The position numbers were made by a program, and so were the translations under genes. Positions 14,001-24,775 of a stretch of 64,000 bases of DNA are shown here, piece by piece. The stretch is from Thelonectria olida (lineage: Eukaryota; Ascomycota; Sordariomycetes; Hypocreales; Nectriaceae): the NCBI GenBank assembly GCA_020736575.1, contig JAGPYM010000027.1, positions 248,001-312,000 of the forward strand. The letters are read 5' to 3'. Every line of letters starts with the position of its first letter. Within the stretch, counting starts at the first letter, position 1. Under the pieces are notes generated by a model. That model did no database searches, was not told where the DNA came from, and saw only the letters and a list, made by a program, of their open reading frames with translations.

Positions 14001-15659
14001 AGGAGTAAGAGCGAAAGCTGAAAACTGAAAACACCAAGCATCAATGAATGGAAGGATCAAGCCACGCTGGCATTGTAAGCACGCGAAACCAAATCGATAT
14101 TGAAATACTCGAATCGCGAGTTCCGGTCGGGCTGGAGGACGATCAGATGCTTGGCCGCGTCATCAGTAGCGTCTTGCGGGTGGAGAGCGGGAGAGGGCAG
14201 GGGCCCGGGGACCCATGGCTTTGACGACGCACGATGTAAGGCAAGGTGAAGAAGGGCAGAGTAGGTACTTTGCAAAGAGTACTTGTTAACAAGGTTACTG
14301 GGTAGGTTATCTAGAAGAGCGTCGACCAGCCAGTAGGAAAGGATTGGGCCGGATAATTGGGGTTGGTGGTGGTGACGGACAAGTGCAATCTGCAGAGACG
14401 AGGAGGCTCTTTTCTTGAGGTGATTATCTTGAGACGAGTGGGTACGAACGATGTAGTGTCAAGGGTTGTACTGCAATTATGTTGAGAGAGAGATTGCGAT
14501 GTGTTGGCTCTGATGCAACCACCAACATGGTGACTGATGAAGCGGTACATGTAAATGGACAAGATACATAATATGCCAAGCAGTATCAAACCATCTGCTG
14601 GGCTAAGAATAACGAGGCGCCGATGCAACTACCGACATGGACATGTTCCTACCTGCACGAGCATTCGCAAGAGATGAATAGAACAATGACAGCCAGCCTT
14701 TTTTGAGACATCCAATGACGCTGCGTCGAATACGAAGAAGTAAGTAAAATAGACTGCTCGCCGCAGTGCGCATATACGCGTGTTGCATGACGACTCAAAG
14801 AGGGAATGGGCCACAGCGTTTCCCATCCACTGAAAGGGCGAGCGCCCCTCCAATCCATGCCCTTCCAGGTTCCTTCCCCCCTGCTCAGAAACGGGCAGGG
14901 CGTGGTTACTTAAGCACCTGGTATCATCTCCACTTCCATGTCAGGTACGGCTCGCTCCACGGTCGGGACGGCTGAGGCGTGATTCTAGACGATATTGTGG
15001 GGGTTGATGAGGGAAAGAGCCAATAGGGCGAGCCTGCATTGTGTCTGGCGAACGCCCCCGATTGGAAGCCACGCCCCTCCCCTCCATTTCCAGTTTTGTA
15101 TGGCGGCTTCTCGTTTCCCCTGAAGGAAGGACCAGACCAGAATACAACAAGCATTGTAGAGAGGCATTGGCAAGCCGCAACAAGGAAATAAAGGCTGGGG
15201 AATAATTGTTTGAGGCTTGTGGGTACTGCACTGATACGCAGGGAAATGGCAGTACGAATATTGTCTTTGAGGGTGTACGAATACACACACTCCTCAGTGA
15301 ATGGAGTAAGAGCCTCTCCCGCCTGCCTCCATTCGTACCTTCCATCTCTTGGTGGCTCGAGAACTGGGGAGACGCGTACAAGGACTTTTCTCTGATGCTT
15401 TGTTTTATTTCAAGATTCTCTCTAGTGGCTTTTCCCCTTTCAGTTTCGACGTCAATAATATATCTACCTCTTTGATTCACCTTCGTTTGGCCCCTCCTCC
15501 TCTGTTCACTCATTCTCTCACTCTCATCCTCCTGTCTTGTTTGCTGTGTCGTGTATCTCTCTCTGTTTGTACTTCACTGCTCTAGATACCCTTTCGAATC
15601 TCTCGTCACTTGGAAAACCACAACTCTTTCCCCTCGTTCCTCGCCTCAACACCGTCACA

Positions 15660-16568
15660 ATGGCCTATTCCGCCTCTTACAAGCCTCGCCCTCGCACCGA
15701 TGTCTTCACGGCCGACACGGACATCAACCGCCGCAATTGCACACGTTCGGTGCCGATGAAGGTGCTCATTCTGGGCCTGGGACGAACTGGAACTGCTTGT
15801 ACGTTTCCCTCCGTATCTACGGACCAAGTCCTCACAAGAACCTAACCCCGCCTAGCTATGCGCGCCGCCATGAAGCAGCTCGGCTACGTCGACACTTACC
15901 ACATGATGAACTGCTCCATCGAGAACCCCCCCGACGCCCTAATGTGGATGGACGCCCTCACGGCAAAGTACGACAAGAAGGGCAAGCCATTCACCCGTGA
16001 CGACTGGGACCAGCTCCTCGGTCACGCCCAGGCCGTCTGCGACTGGCCCGCCATTGCCTTTGCCAAGGAGCTCATCGAGGCCTACCCCGAAGCCAAGGTC
16101 GTCCTCACCAACCGCGACGTCGACTCCTGGCACGCCTCGACCATGAAGACGGTCTACTGGCGCGTCACCGACCACGAGCTGCGCTGGCTCTCGCACTTTG
16201 ACTGGGCCGCCTCCATGTACCAGCCCATGCTCAAGAAGTTCTTCGACACCTTCTTCGAGGGCGACTTCCCCAACGTCGGCAAGGACGTCTTCAAGCGCCA
16301 CTACGCAGAGGTCCGCAGCCTCGTCCCCAAGGAGAACCTCCTCGAGTACCGCGTGCAGGACGGCTGGGAGCCGCTGTGCAACTTCCTCGGCGACGCCGTC
16401 CCCAAGGGTGTTTCCTTCCCCAACGTCAACGACAACTCGGACTTTGTGAGCCGCTCGCGCCGCCGAAACCGCAACCAGATGTACAATGTCGCCCTCCGCT
16501 ACTCATGCAACCTCCTTGTTGTCCTCCTCACCGCATTCGCTATCGGTCGTCTGCTCGCCTTCATTTAA
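15660..16568 (+). CDS. Sulfotransferase-family P-loop protein with C-terminal membrane anchor
   Basis: Predicted 283-aa protein; exons 15660-15798 and 15856-16568, intron with donor GTACGT and acceptor CTAG. Splicing creates the nucleotide-sulfate-binding P-loop LGLGRTGTASMRAAM (about residues 38-52), the hallmark of the fungal Sulfotransfer_4-type family that databases often mislabel as NAD-dependent epimerase. Further support: the DWPAIAFAKELIEAYPEAKVVLTNRD segment with a VxVVLTNRD-type strand, and DSWHAST after it. The last 26 residues (NVALRYSCNLLVVLLTAFAIGRLLAFI region) form a hydrophobic tail, so the enzyme is probably tail-anchored to a membrane facing the cytosol. The start codon sits in a good context (CACAATGG) after a pyrimidine-rich leader. 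The substrate cannot be told. It could be a non-catalytic family member, but the P-loop is intact. Confidence 0.85.
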
Positions 16569-18194
16569 TTGCAACCTGCCTCCCCCACGTCTGTGGCGTA
16601 TCCACACCGAAAACCTGGATACGCGCGTACGATGGAGGGAACCGAGGCCAGGGGTTCGAAGAGAGAGCGGATAATGTGTGCCTGTGTTGAGAATACGCTC
16701 CATGCGATGTGTGTGATGTGTGGGACACATCCCCACCACCAAGGAACAAATGGGCCGGGCGTCATTGTATGAATGTTTCGGCCAAGAAGTGGTATGATGA
16801 ATCGTGTGTCCCTTGGACATTGCAATAGACGAAGGACGGCAACAAGGGGTGTCGTCATGGCGCCCCGGCTTGGGTCCTGCGAGAGATTTGAGCTTAATGA
16901 CAGACCCTCCGTGGTTAGTCTCTTGGCAGCTTGACAGAGAAATTGCCTCGGGAGGGGATTTGGTTTCGAGAAAGAGACAAAAAAAGACGCACGCGACTAG
17001 AGTTAGATTTCGAGATGCTTGTCTTCTGCTTGTTTGGGTCGATAAGACATGCGAGCAGGACTCAGTATGGGTCCCTGCTAATGGGCTAAAAGGGAAGGTT
17101 CAATTCTGGAAGTTCTGGTTTATTTGCAAGGACTGCACAGAGGGCGTTGGGGAGTTGACAAATTAGTTATTTTTCTGAATGCATACACTAGGTCTCTCCG
17201 TTCTCACGTTGAACTGTCCATTTGCTGGTGACGTAGTGGTTGTGTGGCGGTGAGACGTGGAGATGCTTTACCGTTAGATGGAGGCGAAGTCATGAGTAAT
17301 TGCGAATACCTAGTTTGGAAAAAGTGTCTCTGGCTGGAGGGACAAGCGCCGTGGCCAAGAATCTTGGCTTTGCGGCGCGTGGTCGAGATAGACCGTGACG
17401 AAGGAGGGCTATTTCGGCAGTTTGGATAATTTGAAGAGAAAGCATGGCATTGACAAGAGGAAATCATGACAGGACGTCTGAATAACCTCAAATCTCACCA
17501 TGCCATCTTTCCTTCTGCACACGCCCCCCCCTCGTTCGCCATGTGGCATTGCAACCCGCCAAGGATTAGGTTCGCCTTCGCCTCGGAGAAAGCGGCAGGA
17601 CGTTTCTGCTGGAATCCGGGGAAACAAGCACTTTTTTGACAGCCTCTGGCGTCTGGACTGGTGTGCTTTGTAGGGAATCTAGGCTGCAGGATTAATTGAA
17701 AGCGGGGGGGATGCGTCGTCACGTCATGGCAGGCCCGAGTTGACGTGCTTTGAGGGGGGGAAGTGATGGAATGGTTTGATGGGGGGAGTTGAAGAGGGAG
17801 GATGGGGAGAATAGTCTTGCCACTGCCTGGAAAGAATTGGAGAGGGGGAGGTGATGTTCGGGACAAGATAGCAGCCATGGGAAAATGCTCTGTGGTGGCG
17901 TTGACTGAGCTGCTCTAAGTCAAGCGAGCGAGAGCATCGGGGCAAACGTCGACACCGAATCCCCATGAGTAGCCTCTCGTGGTTGTGCCGACCTAGATCC
18001 TCAATTGGCCTTATCAAGATACTTGCTATGTTGCTGTCTAATGCAATCCCGACGTGTCCGTCTACCTATCCATCATAATGCCATTCTATATCCAAGAGCC
18101 ATACAATTCGTAGATGTATCCAAACACTGATATCCCAACTCCGTGCGTGTACCTATCCTTATTTTTGACAACCAGACGTCATGTCCAATCACTC
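16569..18194. other. Intergenic, no supported gene
   Basis: About 1.6 kb between the sulfotransferase-like gene (plus) and the Trk gene (minus), which converge here, so it should hold both 3' regions. Open frames of 95-127 aa on the minus strand at 17.2-18.0 kb have no recognisable features. G-homopolymer runs (7 nt) occur around 17.7 kb. Confidence 0.5.
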
Positions 18195-20817
18195 TCATTC
18201 AGAGCGAGGCCTGGAGAATATAGAACGCCTCGATCGCGGCCTCTCCTGGCTAGTAGCATCATCGTCAAACATGGTTCGTTCGTCAGGCAGCACAATGGCT
18301 CGGTCGAGTTTGTACGGAAGACCGCGGTGACGGCCACGCAGCATCATGGCGCACACGACGAGCTTGCTAAACGTCGAGAACTGGCTGGACAACGAAGTCG
18401 CCACGGTGGGATACCCGAGGCTGAGCCCGACGTTACCGTAGGCGCTAACAACTTCGAAAAGAATCGGCCACACTGTGAAAGCCTTCAGGTGTGTTAGCAG
18501 GACCGCTCGGTTTACTAGTCGACATGATACACATACAGGGTCGTTGCCGTCCATGATTCTCGAAGACTCGGCTATGCATATGGCAAAGATGCCAATGAAT
18601 ATGTACCACATGTCGAAACTCAACTGATTCCGCATGTGCGTAATCATATACGACGTGCCGTTTTGCTCGTCGTAGGACACATTGGACTGGGGCTGGTACA
18701 GCCCTAGCGACCGCTCTTCGTACGTGTTGGACGAGCGGATGGCGATGGCAATGGGATACGCAGATATGTACATCATGACGAGCAAGCTTAGTTGCACTGC
18801 GGGGTTCACCTCGGCGAGGTTGAAGCTGGCGGTACCCGTGTGGCGAGAACTAACGGACTGGAAGATGGCGGCGGCGAGGCGCAGGCCACCCGGCAGGTCC
18901 GAGACGGCAGGGTTATCCAGGTCCAGCACGATGATGAGCACCGTGTCAATGATGTTGAGGAGGAGGAGAATGCCAAAGAGCGCCCATGTCGGGCCGCTGG
19001 GGAAGAGAAGCGTGTAACAGCGTCGAGGGTGGTTGAGCAGGAACGACAAGGGCTCTTGGATGGATGAGCCCTTCGGTGCGAGCTTGGACATGGTCCAGAT
19101 GAGGAGGCGGAGGAAGATGGGGTAGCATGTGTGGCCGGCGAGGGCCATGAAGCTCATCATCAGCATTGGCGCCGGGGCATCATTGAAAGATATCATCGAG
19201 TCGGGGGTGAGAGTGAAACCCAGATTGCTTGTCATTGTTTGCGCCGAGTAAAAGGCCCTGCAACGAGTTTAGTAGGTGAGATGTTACAAGAGTAGGTCAA
19301 ACGTACCACCAATGCTTATTCTGGCCGCACTCTGCGAGATAATCGGTATACTTGGAAGGGGCGTACTGGATCCAGCCGACGAGGAGGATGAATGCAAAGA
19401 AATGAAGCCCAAAGAAGTAGGCTGATCTTGGTTAGCTCTACGCAGCGTCAGAGTAGAAGTGCGCAAGCCAGACTTACACACGACAATCTTGAGAAGCAAC
19501 TTCAAGCTCCGATACTCGATGCCTCCCAGCTTTTGTCGATCCTCAGACGTGAGGTTGTGAAACAGCGAGTTTCGACCAATGGTGACTTCACGCGACAGCT
19601 GAGGAAAGTCCTCCACGGCGAGCGTCGTTCGCTGCGATGTCATGGAAGGGCGACGCTCTCTGCGTTCGGTGTTGCCAATGACGAACATGGACGTGGCCAC
19701 TCCGGCAACGCGTTCGATGGACCGGACTTCAGCGAGGCGGGGGCCGGGGACGTTTCGACGACGGAGGGCCAGTGGCATTGAGTTCGCGCGTGGAAGGGCT
19801 TCGATACTAAGATCTGGGTTGGTCAGCGTCAAGGATGCTGGGTGTCGATGTTGTGAGAGCGCGTACCATCTCGACTAATACGGCCATCTCGTAGCTCGAC
19901 AAGAGGCTGTCCTATTGATCCCTTAGTACCTAGTGAAAGTATGAGTGTTGATGGAAGATGCGTACCCCTGTCACGATCACGAGGACCGGGAATGTACAAC
20001 GCCCCATCCCGTCTCGGATGATGATCTGTGGAGGGGTCGAATGTGATTCTGGGCTCAAGCGCCAGATCCTCCCTTTTCTCATCATCGTCAACCTCGGAGG
20101 CCTGCCTCTCGAGAGCGTGCTCTGGATCTGTGGCCTCTTTTGGTTCTGTTCTACCTTCTCCTCGAGGTTCCTCTTGGCCTTCTTCTCGCTGCTCCGGTCC
20201 CGCCATCTCACCGTCCTCCTCGAGAGTGGCGGCTATAGGGCGCGGGTTGACTGGCGTTCCTGGCCATGGCGACTTGATGCCGGATTCAACATCTCTGTTT
20301 CGGATATTCTGACCGGAACCCCGAAGAAGATGAGGACCTTGGTATTATGTCAGTCGGTGAGTGTCCACGGTGAGTCAAGGTGACGAACCGGCTTTTTGGA
20401 GGTGCTTCCTAAACCACCAAAGGCGGACTACAACGACGATGATGTTGATGAAACCAAGATTGGTAAATATGGGCACAAAGTACATGAACAGCTGCTGGTA
20501 CGTCTTGAGGAGCTTGAGGTCAACGCTATTGGTCGCGGTTAAAACATTGGTCCCTCAATCCGACTTTATCAGGGCCAGCAACTCACGTATTTAGACCCGA
20601 CTCGGTCGAGGAGCTAACTCCAAAGAAGTAGCTGTCAACGGCACTGATGTTTCCGCAGGGATAAAGAATGATTATGCCCATAAGGCCCATGAAAAGGATG
20701 TAGACATCTGCACGTTGGTAGTAATGGTAAGCCACATGACTGCACTTGATCTCCGAGCTGTATGTACGCACAATGGAGCGTCACAAAGTTGATGGGGATC
20801 CGCCAAATGGTACGCAT
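18195..20817 (-). CDS. Trk-type potassium transporter
   Basis: Predicted 726-aa plasma-membrane K+ uptake protein of the fungal TRK family, built from nine exons: 20817-20772, 20707-20587, 20525-20389, 20337-19966, 19911-19867, 19813-19478, 19421-19307, 19257-18537, 18482-18195. All junctions are GT..AG and keep frame. The start is fixed by a TAA immediately upstream of the ATG. It opens with INFVTLHYVYILFMG, the conserved first Trk helix. Four pore loops are visible, each with the filter glycine: STESGLNTVD, TSNLGFTLTPDS, SRHTGTASFNLA and SAYGNVGLSLGYP. A long hydrophilic, Glu/Arg-rich cytosolic loop (exons 4-6) separates the first and second pore units, as in yeast Trk1, though this protein is shorter than yeast Trk1. 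Intron 4 has two in-frame acceptor AGs 18 nt apart; the farther one gives a 54-nt intron and is preferred. Confidence 0.92.
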
Positions 20818-22032
20818 GCTTTAGCAGGTAGATTGAAGCCCGCCGAGTGGCTCCCCAAGAGGCCGATGGTGCACGCGGATGCAGGTCGATGTCGCAGTTG
20901 CAGAGGAGGAATTGCCAAAAGTTGCTCTCCCGCTGCGTTCCGAGGCTGCTGCGTTTCGTGGTGGGGGCGAGATGTAAAATAAGGGAGGCACAGGTGCAGA
21001 GAGGACGGATGAGTGAATTATTGCTACGGTACCTGGACCAAAGTCCTATCTTCAGTCATGAGAACAAAGGTGAGAGGTGTGCAGGGGAGCGAGCAATTTA
21101 ACGAAAGGGGCGGCAGGAGAATTCGGTCAGTTATCACATTAAGGCAACCCGGTGCCCTAATGTCATTCATGGTCTCGGGTTCCTGGACTGGGAATCTCCC
21201 CGTCTTTTTGATTGCAATGCGAGACATGGTTGGGTCGGCATTTGAGGGTTCATTTCATCGGCCATGGCCGAGAACAGCCGGGCGGACATGTTGGGCGGGC
21301 AGCGGGAATGGCGGTGGAGGAGAGCCAGTCAGTGAGTGAGGAGCTCCGGCTGAGCCATGCTGGCCATGTAAGATGACGGCACCGACTGACACGGCAGGTC
21401 AAGCTCCTGTCAGGTGGCATGGTTTATCTCTCGACCGTGGTGGCTGTGCTGCATACGGGCACTAGGAGTTGTTATGGCTGCTGATCCCCATTGCGCTATT
21501 GCCAAATGGACGATGGTATCGCGAGATGAAGAGGAGATTGGGCGTCATTGCAGTGGCTGAACGTTGCATCTTAAAATAAGCTTAACCCTTTGTGCGCCGC
21601 CGGCGAGAGAGCTCCCCAAGCTCCCGTCGGGGGTTTTCGAAGCTTCTGTCTGAGCAGTGAGCTGGTTTGGTGGTGAGGGTTAAGGTTGTCTTGGCTCTAT
21701 GGGGTCCAGACGAGGACAATAAAGGACAATGCGATCCACAGCATGAGAACGAACCTGTCAACGAATCCGGAACAGTTGAATAGATACTCGCTGATGATGA
21801 ATGGGCAGCTTCCCCATGGCCCATGCCCCAAGCCGGGCTGCCGAGCTGGAAAGGCGGGGAGGCGGCCAGTTCACGTGACCGACCATTAATCACGTCCATT
21901 CAACGCAAGTCAACGCGATCGCGACGGGGCGCGTGTCATGGACCATAACAACGCCTCGACATCAACATCGAGGTCGCATTGTTTTTCCACCAAAAATATT
22001 CGGTCGCTGTACTCGACCAAGATATCACCGCC
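20818..22032. other. Divergent intergenic region, probable promoters
   Basis: This 1.2-kb region separates the divergent Trk (minus) and AT-hook (plus) genes and should contain both promoters. No coding frame is convincing. An in-frame ATG at 21979 would lengthen the AT-hook protein by 18 residues but has a weak context compared with 22033. Confidence 0.5.
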
Positions 22033-24363
22033 ATGAACTTTGGACTCACTGGCGACGGCTCTGGCTCGTCCAGCGGCTGGCTGGGCTTTGGTCGTTCCCG
22101 GCGCAACGAGGGAACCTCTCCAGGGACAACTTCTCCCCCCCCTCATAGCGCCATTGCAGGAAGCCCCAACGCTTTTGGTGCTGATGATACTTCCTTCGCC
22201 GCTTCGTATCATCCAGAAGCATCGCCTCTCTTCAATCCCTCGCTCCCACTGCAGCCTCGTTCCGAAGCGCCAGAAACCAGTTTGTTTGGCAGGAGCCCCC
22301 ATGGAAACCAACATTCAGTTTGGGGCTATCAATCAGCGCATGCTGAGAGCAGCAATCGCCAATCGTCGCCATTGGCCACCAACGCCGGAGCTCTGAGCCC
22401 TGAACTCTCCACAGACGATCACATTCACACCGCGTACACTGCCAGTCAGCAAGGCGTGACTCAGCAACAAACTGATGAGCAAGACACGGATGAACAAGGC
22501 GCAACTAGCCAAGATTCGGAGGAAGGCGCGACCAACCACGATATCGACAACCAATTCAAAGACGGTCAGAAGGCGGTTGACGAGGCTGCTGGCGACAACA
22601 CAGGCGAAGAGGTCCCCAATGACGAAGACGCGATCAGTCAACACGCCGAAACCTCCAAAGAAACTATCGAGATCGTCGCCGGTCGTCGCGAACCTGACGC
22701 GCAAGAACATGTTGACGAGCAGGACTTGAACCCGCTTGAGCCCGAGGTTTCGGAGGAGACTGTTGTCGTTGTTGAAGAAACCCACATTCAGTTGAAGGCA
22801 ACCATTGTCGCCGAAGCAACCGACGAAGACATGGAGGACGTAGCCGCGCCCGCTCCTCAAGACGTGCCTGCTAGCGTCGTCCGACTTGGCGAGCTCGGTA
22901 CGGAACCAGCAGAGAAAAGCAAGTCTCCTACTCCAAACGCGCTCGCCGAATCCTCGTCTGAGGACGAAATCCCCAACACCACTCAGCTAGCTCAAGAGGC
23001 GGAGCGATCGGCTCCAGGCCCTAGGCGATCTCGACGCAGCGGCGCTGACATGCTCAACGAGGCTGCTGAGTCGCTTATCAAGGACCTCGAAGGTCCCCGC
23101 AAGCGCTTTTCGATGCTTCCTCCGCCACCAGTTGTCAACCCAGCTTCTGCAGCCAAGCGCGCTAGGAAATCGATGCCTGCTCGAGTTGATGCCCAGACTC
23201 CCAAGAAGCGCGGCCGCCCAAGGAAGAGCGATGCAGCCGCCACTCCAGCCACAGCTTCTCAGAGTGCCAAGAAGAGAGGTCGACCCAGAAAATCCGATGG
23301 GTTGTCGGCTCCCAGTAGTGCTGTGAAGCAACGGCCTGGTCCTATCCCTCGACGTACTACCAGCATCAAGGACTCTGGTGCTGTTTCAGAAACCCCCAAG
23401 ACACGTGGCCGGCCGCCCAAGAACACCCCTCAGGCTTCGTCAACAAAGCCTATCGCCTCTGAGAGCACGGGCGCTGGGGTCGCCCCAACGAGAAAATCTG
23501 GTCGCAGTGTTAGACCTCGTGCTGTTTCATCCCCCGCGAAGCGAGGACGACCTGCCAGAAAGGCTGCCACAGTCTCGAAGCCCGCCGCGACCAAGGCGGC
23601 CAAAGCGCCCAAGACTACTGCTACCCGGGGACGCCCAGCTGCTGCAAAACCTGCCGCTGAGGTCACGACGGTTGACACAGCCACCGAGCCTCCCAAGCGA
23701 CGCGGACGTCCTGCGAAGGCTGTGGTAGCAGAAGTTGGGGAACCCAAGGCGAAGGAAACGACAACCAAACCGGCGACAAAGCAACGCGGTCGTCCTGCTG
23801 CAGTCGTTGAGGAGACTCCCGTGCCAGCACCCACAAGACGTGGCAGGTCAGCGCCATCCAAGCCCGCCGAGGCCGCCGCTCCGGCTACCAAGAAGAGGGG
23901 CAGGGCAAAGCAATCCGCTCCTGAACCCGCACCAGCTGCTGAGCCTGAGCCTCCCGCCAAGCGCCAGCGAACAACCCGCAAAGCTGCCCAGCTCCCTGAT
24001 CCAGCTCCCGCTGCTGCACCTGCAAAGAAACGAGGACGCCCTGCCGCAAAGAAGGCGAGCGAGGAGCCTGTGACCAAGGAGGTTGCTATTGAAGCCCCCA
24101 AGACTCGGACCCGTGGCCGGGCTGCTAAGTCCTCTGTAGAGAAGACGGTAGAGGAGCCTGCTCAGGAACCTGAGAAGCCCGCGCCCAAGCGCAGCGGCCG
24201 CGCAGCCAAGTCTGGTAAAGGCGAGATCCCTAGTGCTAAGGCCGTTGCGGAAGAGGCAGCGCCAAAGGCCAAGAGAGGAAGGGCTGCTGCCCCGACTCGT
24301 GTTGAGAAGAAGAAGGCTCCGGCAGCCCCTACCGCTCGACGCAGCACAAGAGCTCGAGGCTAA
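22033..24363 (+). CDS. Multi-AT-hook chromatin protein
   Basis: Single-exon gene for a predicted 776-aa nuclear protein (794 aa if the upstream ATG at 21979 is used; the ATG at 22033 lies in the stronger context CACCGCCATGA). The N-terminal half is acidic and Gln/Glu/Asp-rich (residues about 130-330, no recognised fold). The C-terminal half is Lys/Arg/Pro/Ala-rich and carries eight RGRP AT-hook cores (KKRGRPRK twice, then TRGRPPK, KRGRPARK, TRGRPAAA, RRGRPAKA, QRGRPAAV, KKRGRPAAK) plus about five degenerate RGRA/RGRS/SGRA copies. AT-hooks insert into the minor groove of AT-rich DNA, so a structural or regulatory chromatin role is likely. RRSRRSGADMLNEAAESLIKDLE ahead of the hooks is the only helical-looking segment. 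No catalytic domain is seen. The long antisense frames are by-products of the GC-rich repeats. Confidence 0.85.
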   Translation: MNFGLTGDGSGSSSGWLGFGRSRRNEGTSPGTTSPPPHSAIAGSPNAFGADDTSFAASYHPEASPLFNPSLPLQPRSEAPETSLFGRSPHGNQHSVWGYQSAHAESSNRQSSPLATNAGALSPELSTDDHIHTAYTASQQGVTQQQTDEQDTDEQGATSQDSEEGATNHDIDNQFKDGQKAVDEAAGDNTGEEVPNDEDAISQHAETSKETIEIVAGRREPDAQEHVDEQDLNPLEPEVSEETVVVVEETHIQLKATIVAEATDEDMEDVAAPAPQDVPASVVRLGELGTEPAEKSKSPTPNALAESSSEDEIPNTTQLAQEAERSAPGPRRSRRSGADMLNEAAESLIKDLEGPRKRFSMLPPPPVVNPASAAKRARKSMPARVDAQTPKKRGRPRKSDAAATPATASQSAKKRGRPRKSDGLSAPSSAVKQRPGPIPRRTTSIKDSGAVSETPKTRGRPPKNTPQASSTKPIASESTGAGVAPTRKSGRSVRPRAVSSPAKRGRPARKAATVSKPAATKAAKAPKTTATRGRPAAAKPAAEVTTVDTATEPPKRRGRPAKAVVAEVGEPKAKETTTKPATKQRGRPAAVVEETPVPAPTRRGRSAPSKPAEAAAPATKKRGRAKQSAPEPAPAAEPEPPAKRQRTTRKAAQLPDPAPAAAPAKKRGRPAAKKASEEPVTKEVAIEAPKTRTRGRAAKSSVEKTVEEPAQEPEKPAPKRSGRAAKSGKGEIPSAKAVAEEAAPKAKRGRAAAPTRVEKKKAPAAPTARRSTRARG

Positions 24364-24775
24364 ATAACGAAGAGAGGATGACTAGGGAAGTAATAGCGGG
24401 TTGCTTGTAAACAATGCAAGCGGGTTCGGGAATGGGTTATGGAATTATTGGCATTCGGTTCACAAATGGGAGATATCAGTAACGGAATGGAAGCAAGTTT
24501 ATATGTTATTTAAAAGAGCAGTGTTTCTGCTGTATAATTGACTGGCAATCAACAAACGCTGCTAAGAGACCTGTTCAGCTTGGTAATAACTTGGGTGCAT
24601 GTGAAAAACTGTGTTGACCTATTATATAAGACTGCCCATAGTCTTTTGAAGTGATGATATCTGCCCTTACTGAATGAACCCTTATTGAACCCTTCTTACC
24701 TTTCAAAAAATACGCCGACATGAACAACCAACACAAAGGAAAGGCCGACAACTCCCCTACCAAATAATTCTACTC
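24364..24775. other. Short convergent intergenic region
   Basis: About 410 bp between the 3' end of the AT-hook gene and the 3' end of the AAA ATPase gene. AT-rich, with nothing else recognisable; expected to hold both 3' processing regions. Confidence 0.6.

Larger units (their letters stand above)
9469..15659. other. Gene-poor region with upstream DNA of both flanking genes
   Basis: Between two divergently oriented genes, the MFS transporter (minus) and the sulfotransferase-like gene (plus), there is about 6.2 kb with no supportable coding frame. The longest candidates (172 aa plus at 11391-11909, 155 aa minus at 11060-11527, 190 aa minus at 14941-15513) show no recognisable domains and no extension through splice sites. 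The T/C-rich stretch at about 15480-15650, just upstream of the start codon at 15660, is a typical fungal promoter/5' leader composition. Confidence 0.5.

Noticed and set aside
16640..16680. GGGGTTCGAAG resembling a pol III B-box
   Set aside because: No A-box or cloverleaf around it on the plus strand.
19911..19966. Use of the nearer acceptor in Trk intron 4
   Set aside because: It would leave a 36-nt intron, shorter than any other in the window; the 54-nt choice is preferred.
23430..24101. 223-aa minus-strand frame inside the AT-hook gene
   Set aside because: Low-complexity Ala/Gly/Val frame opposite the Lys/Pro/Ala repeats.
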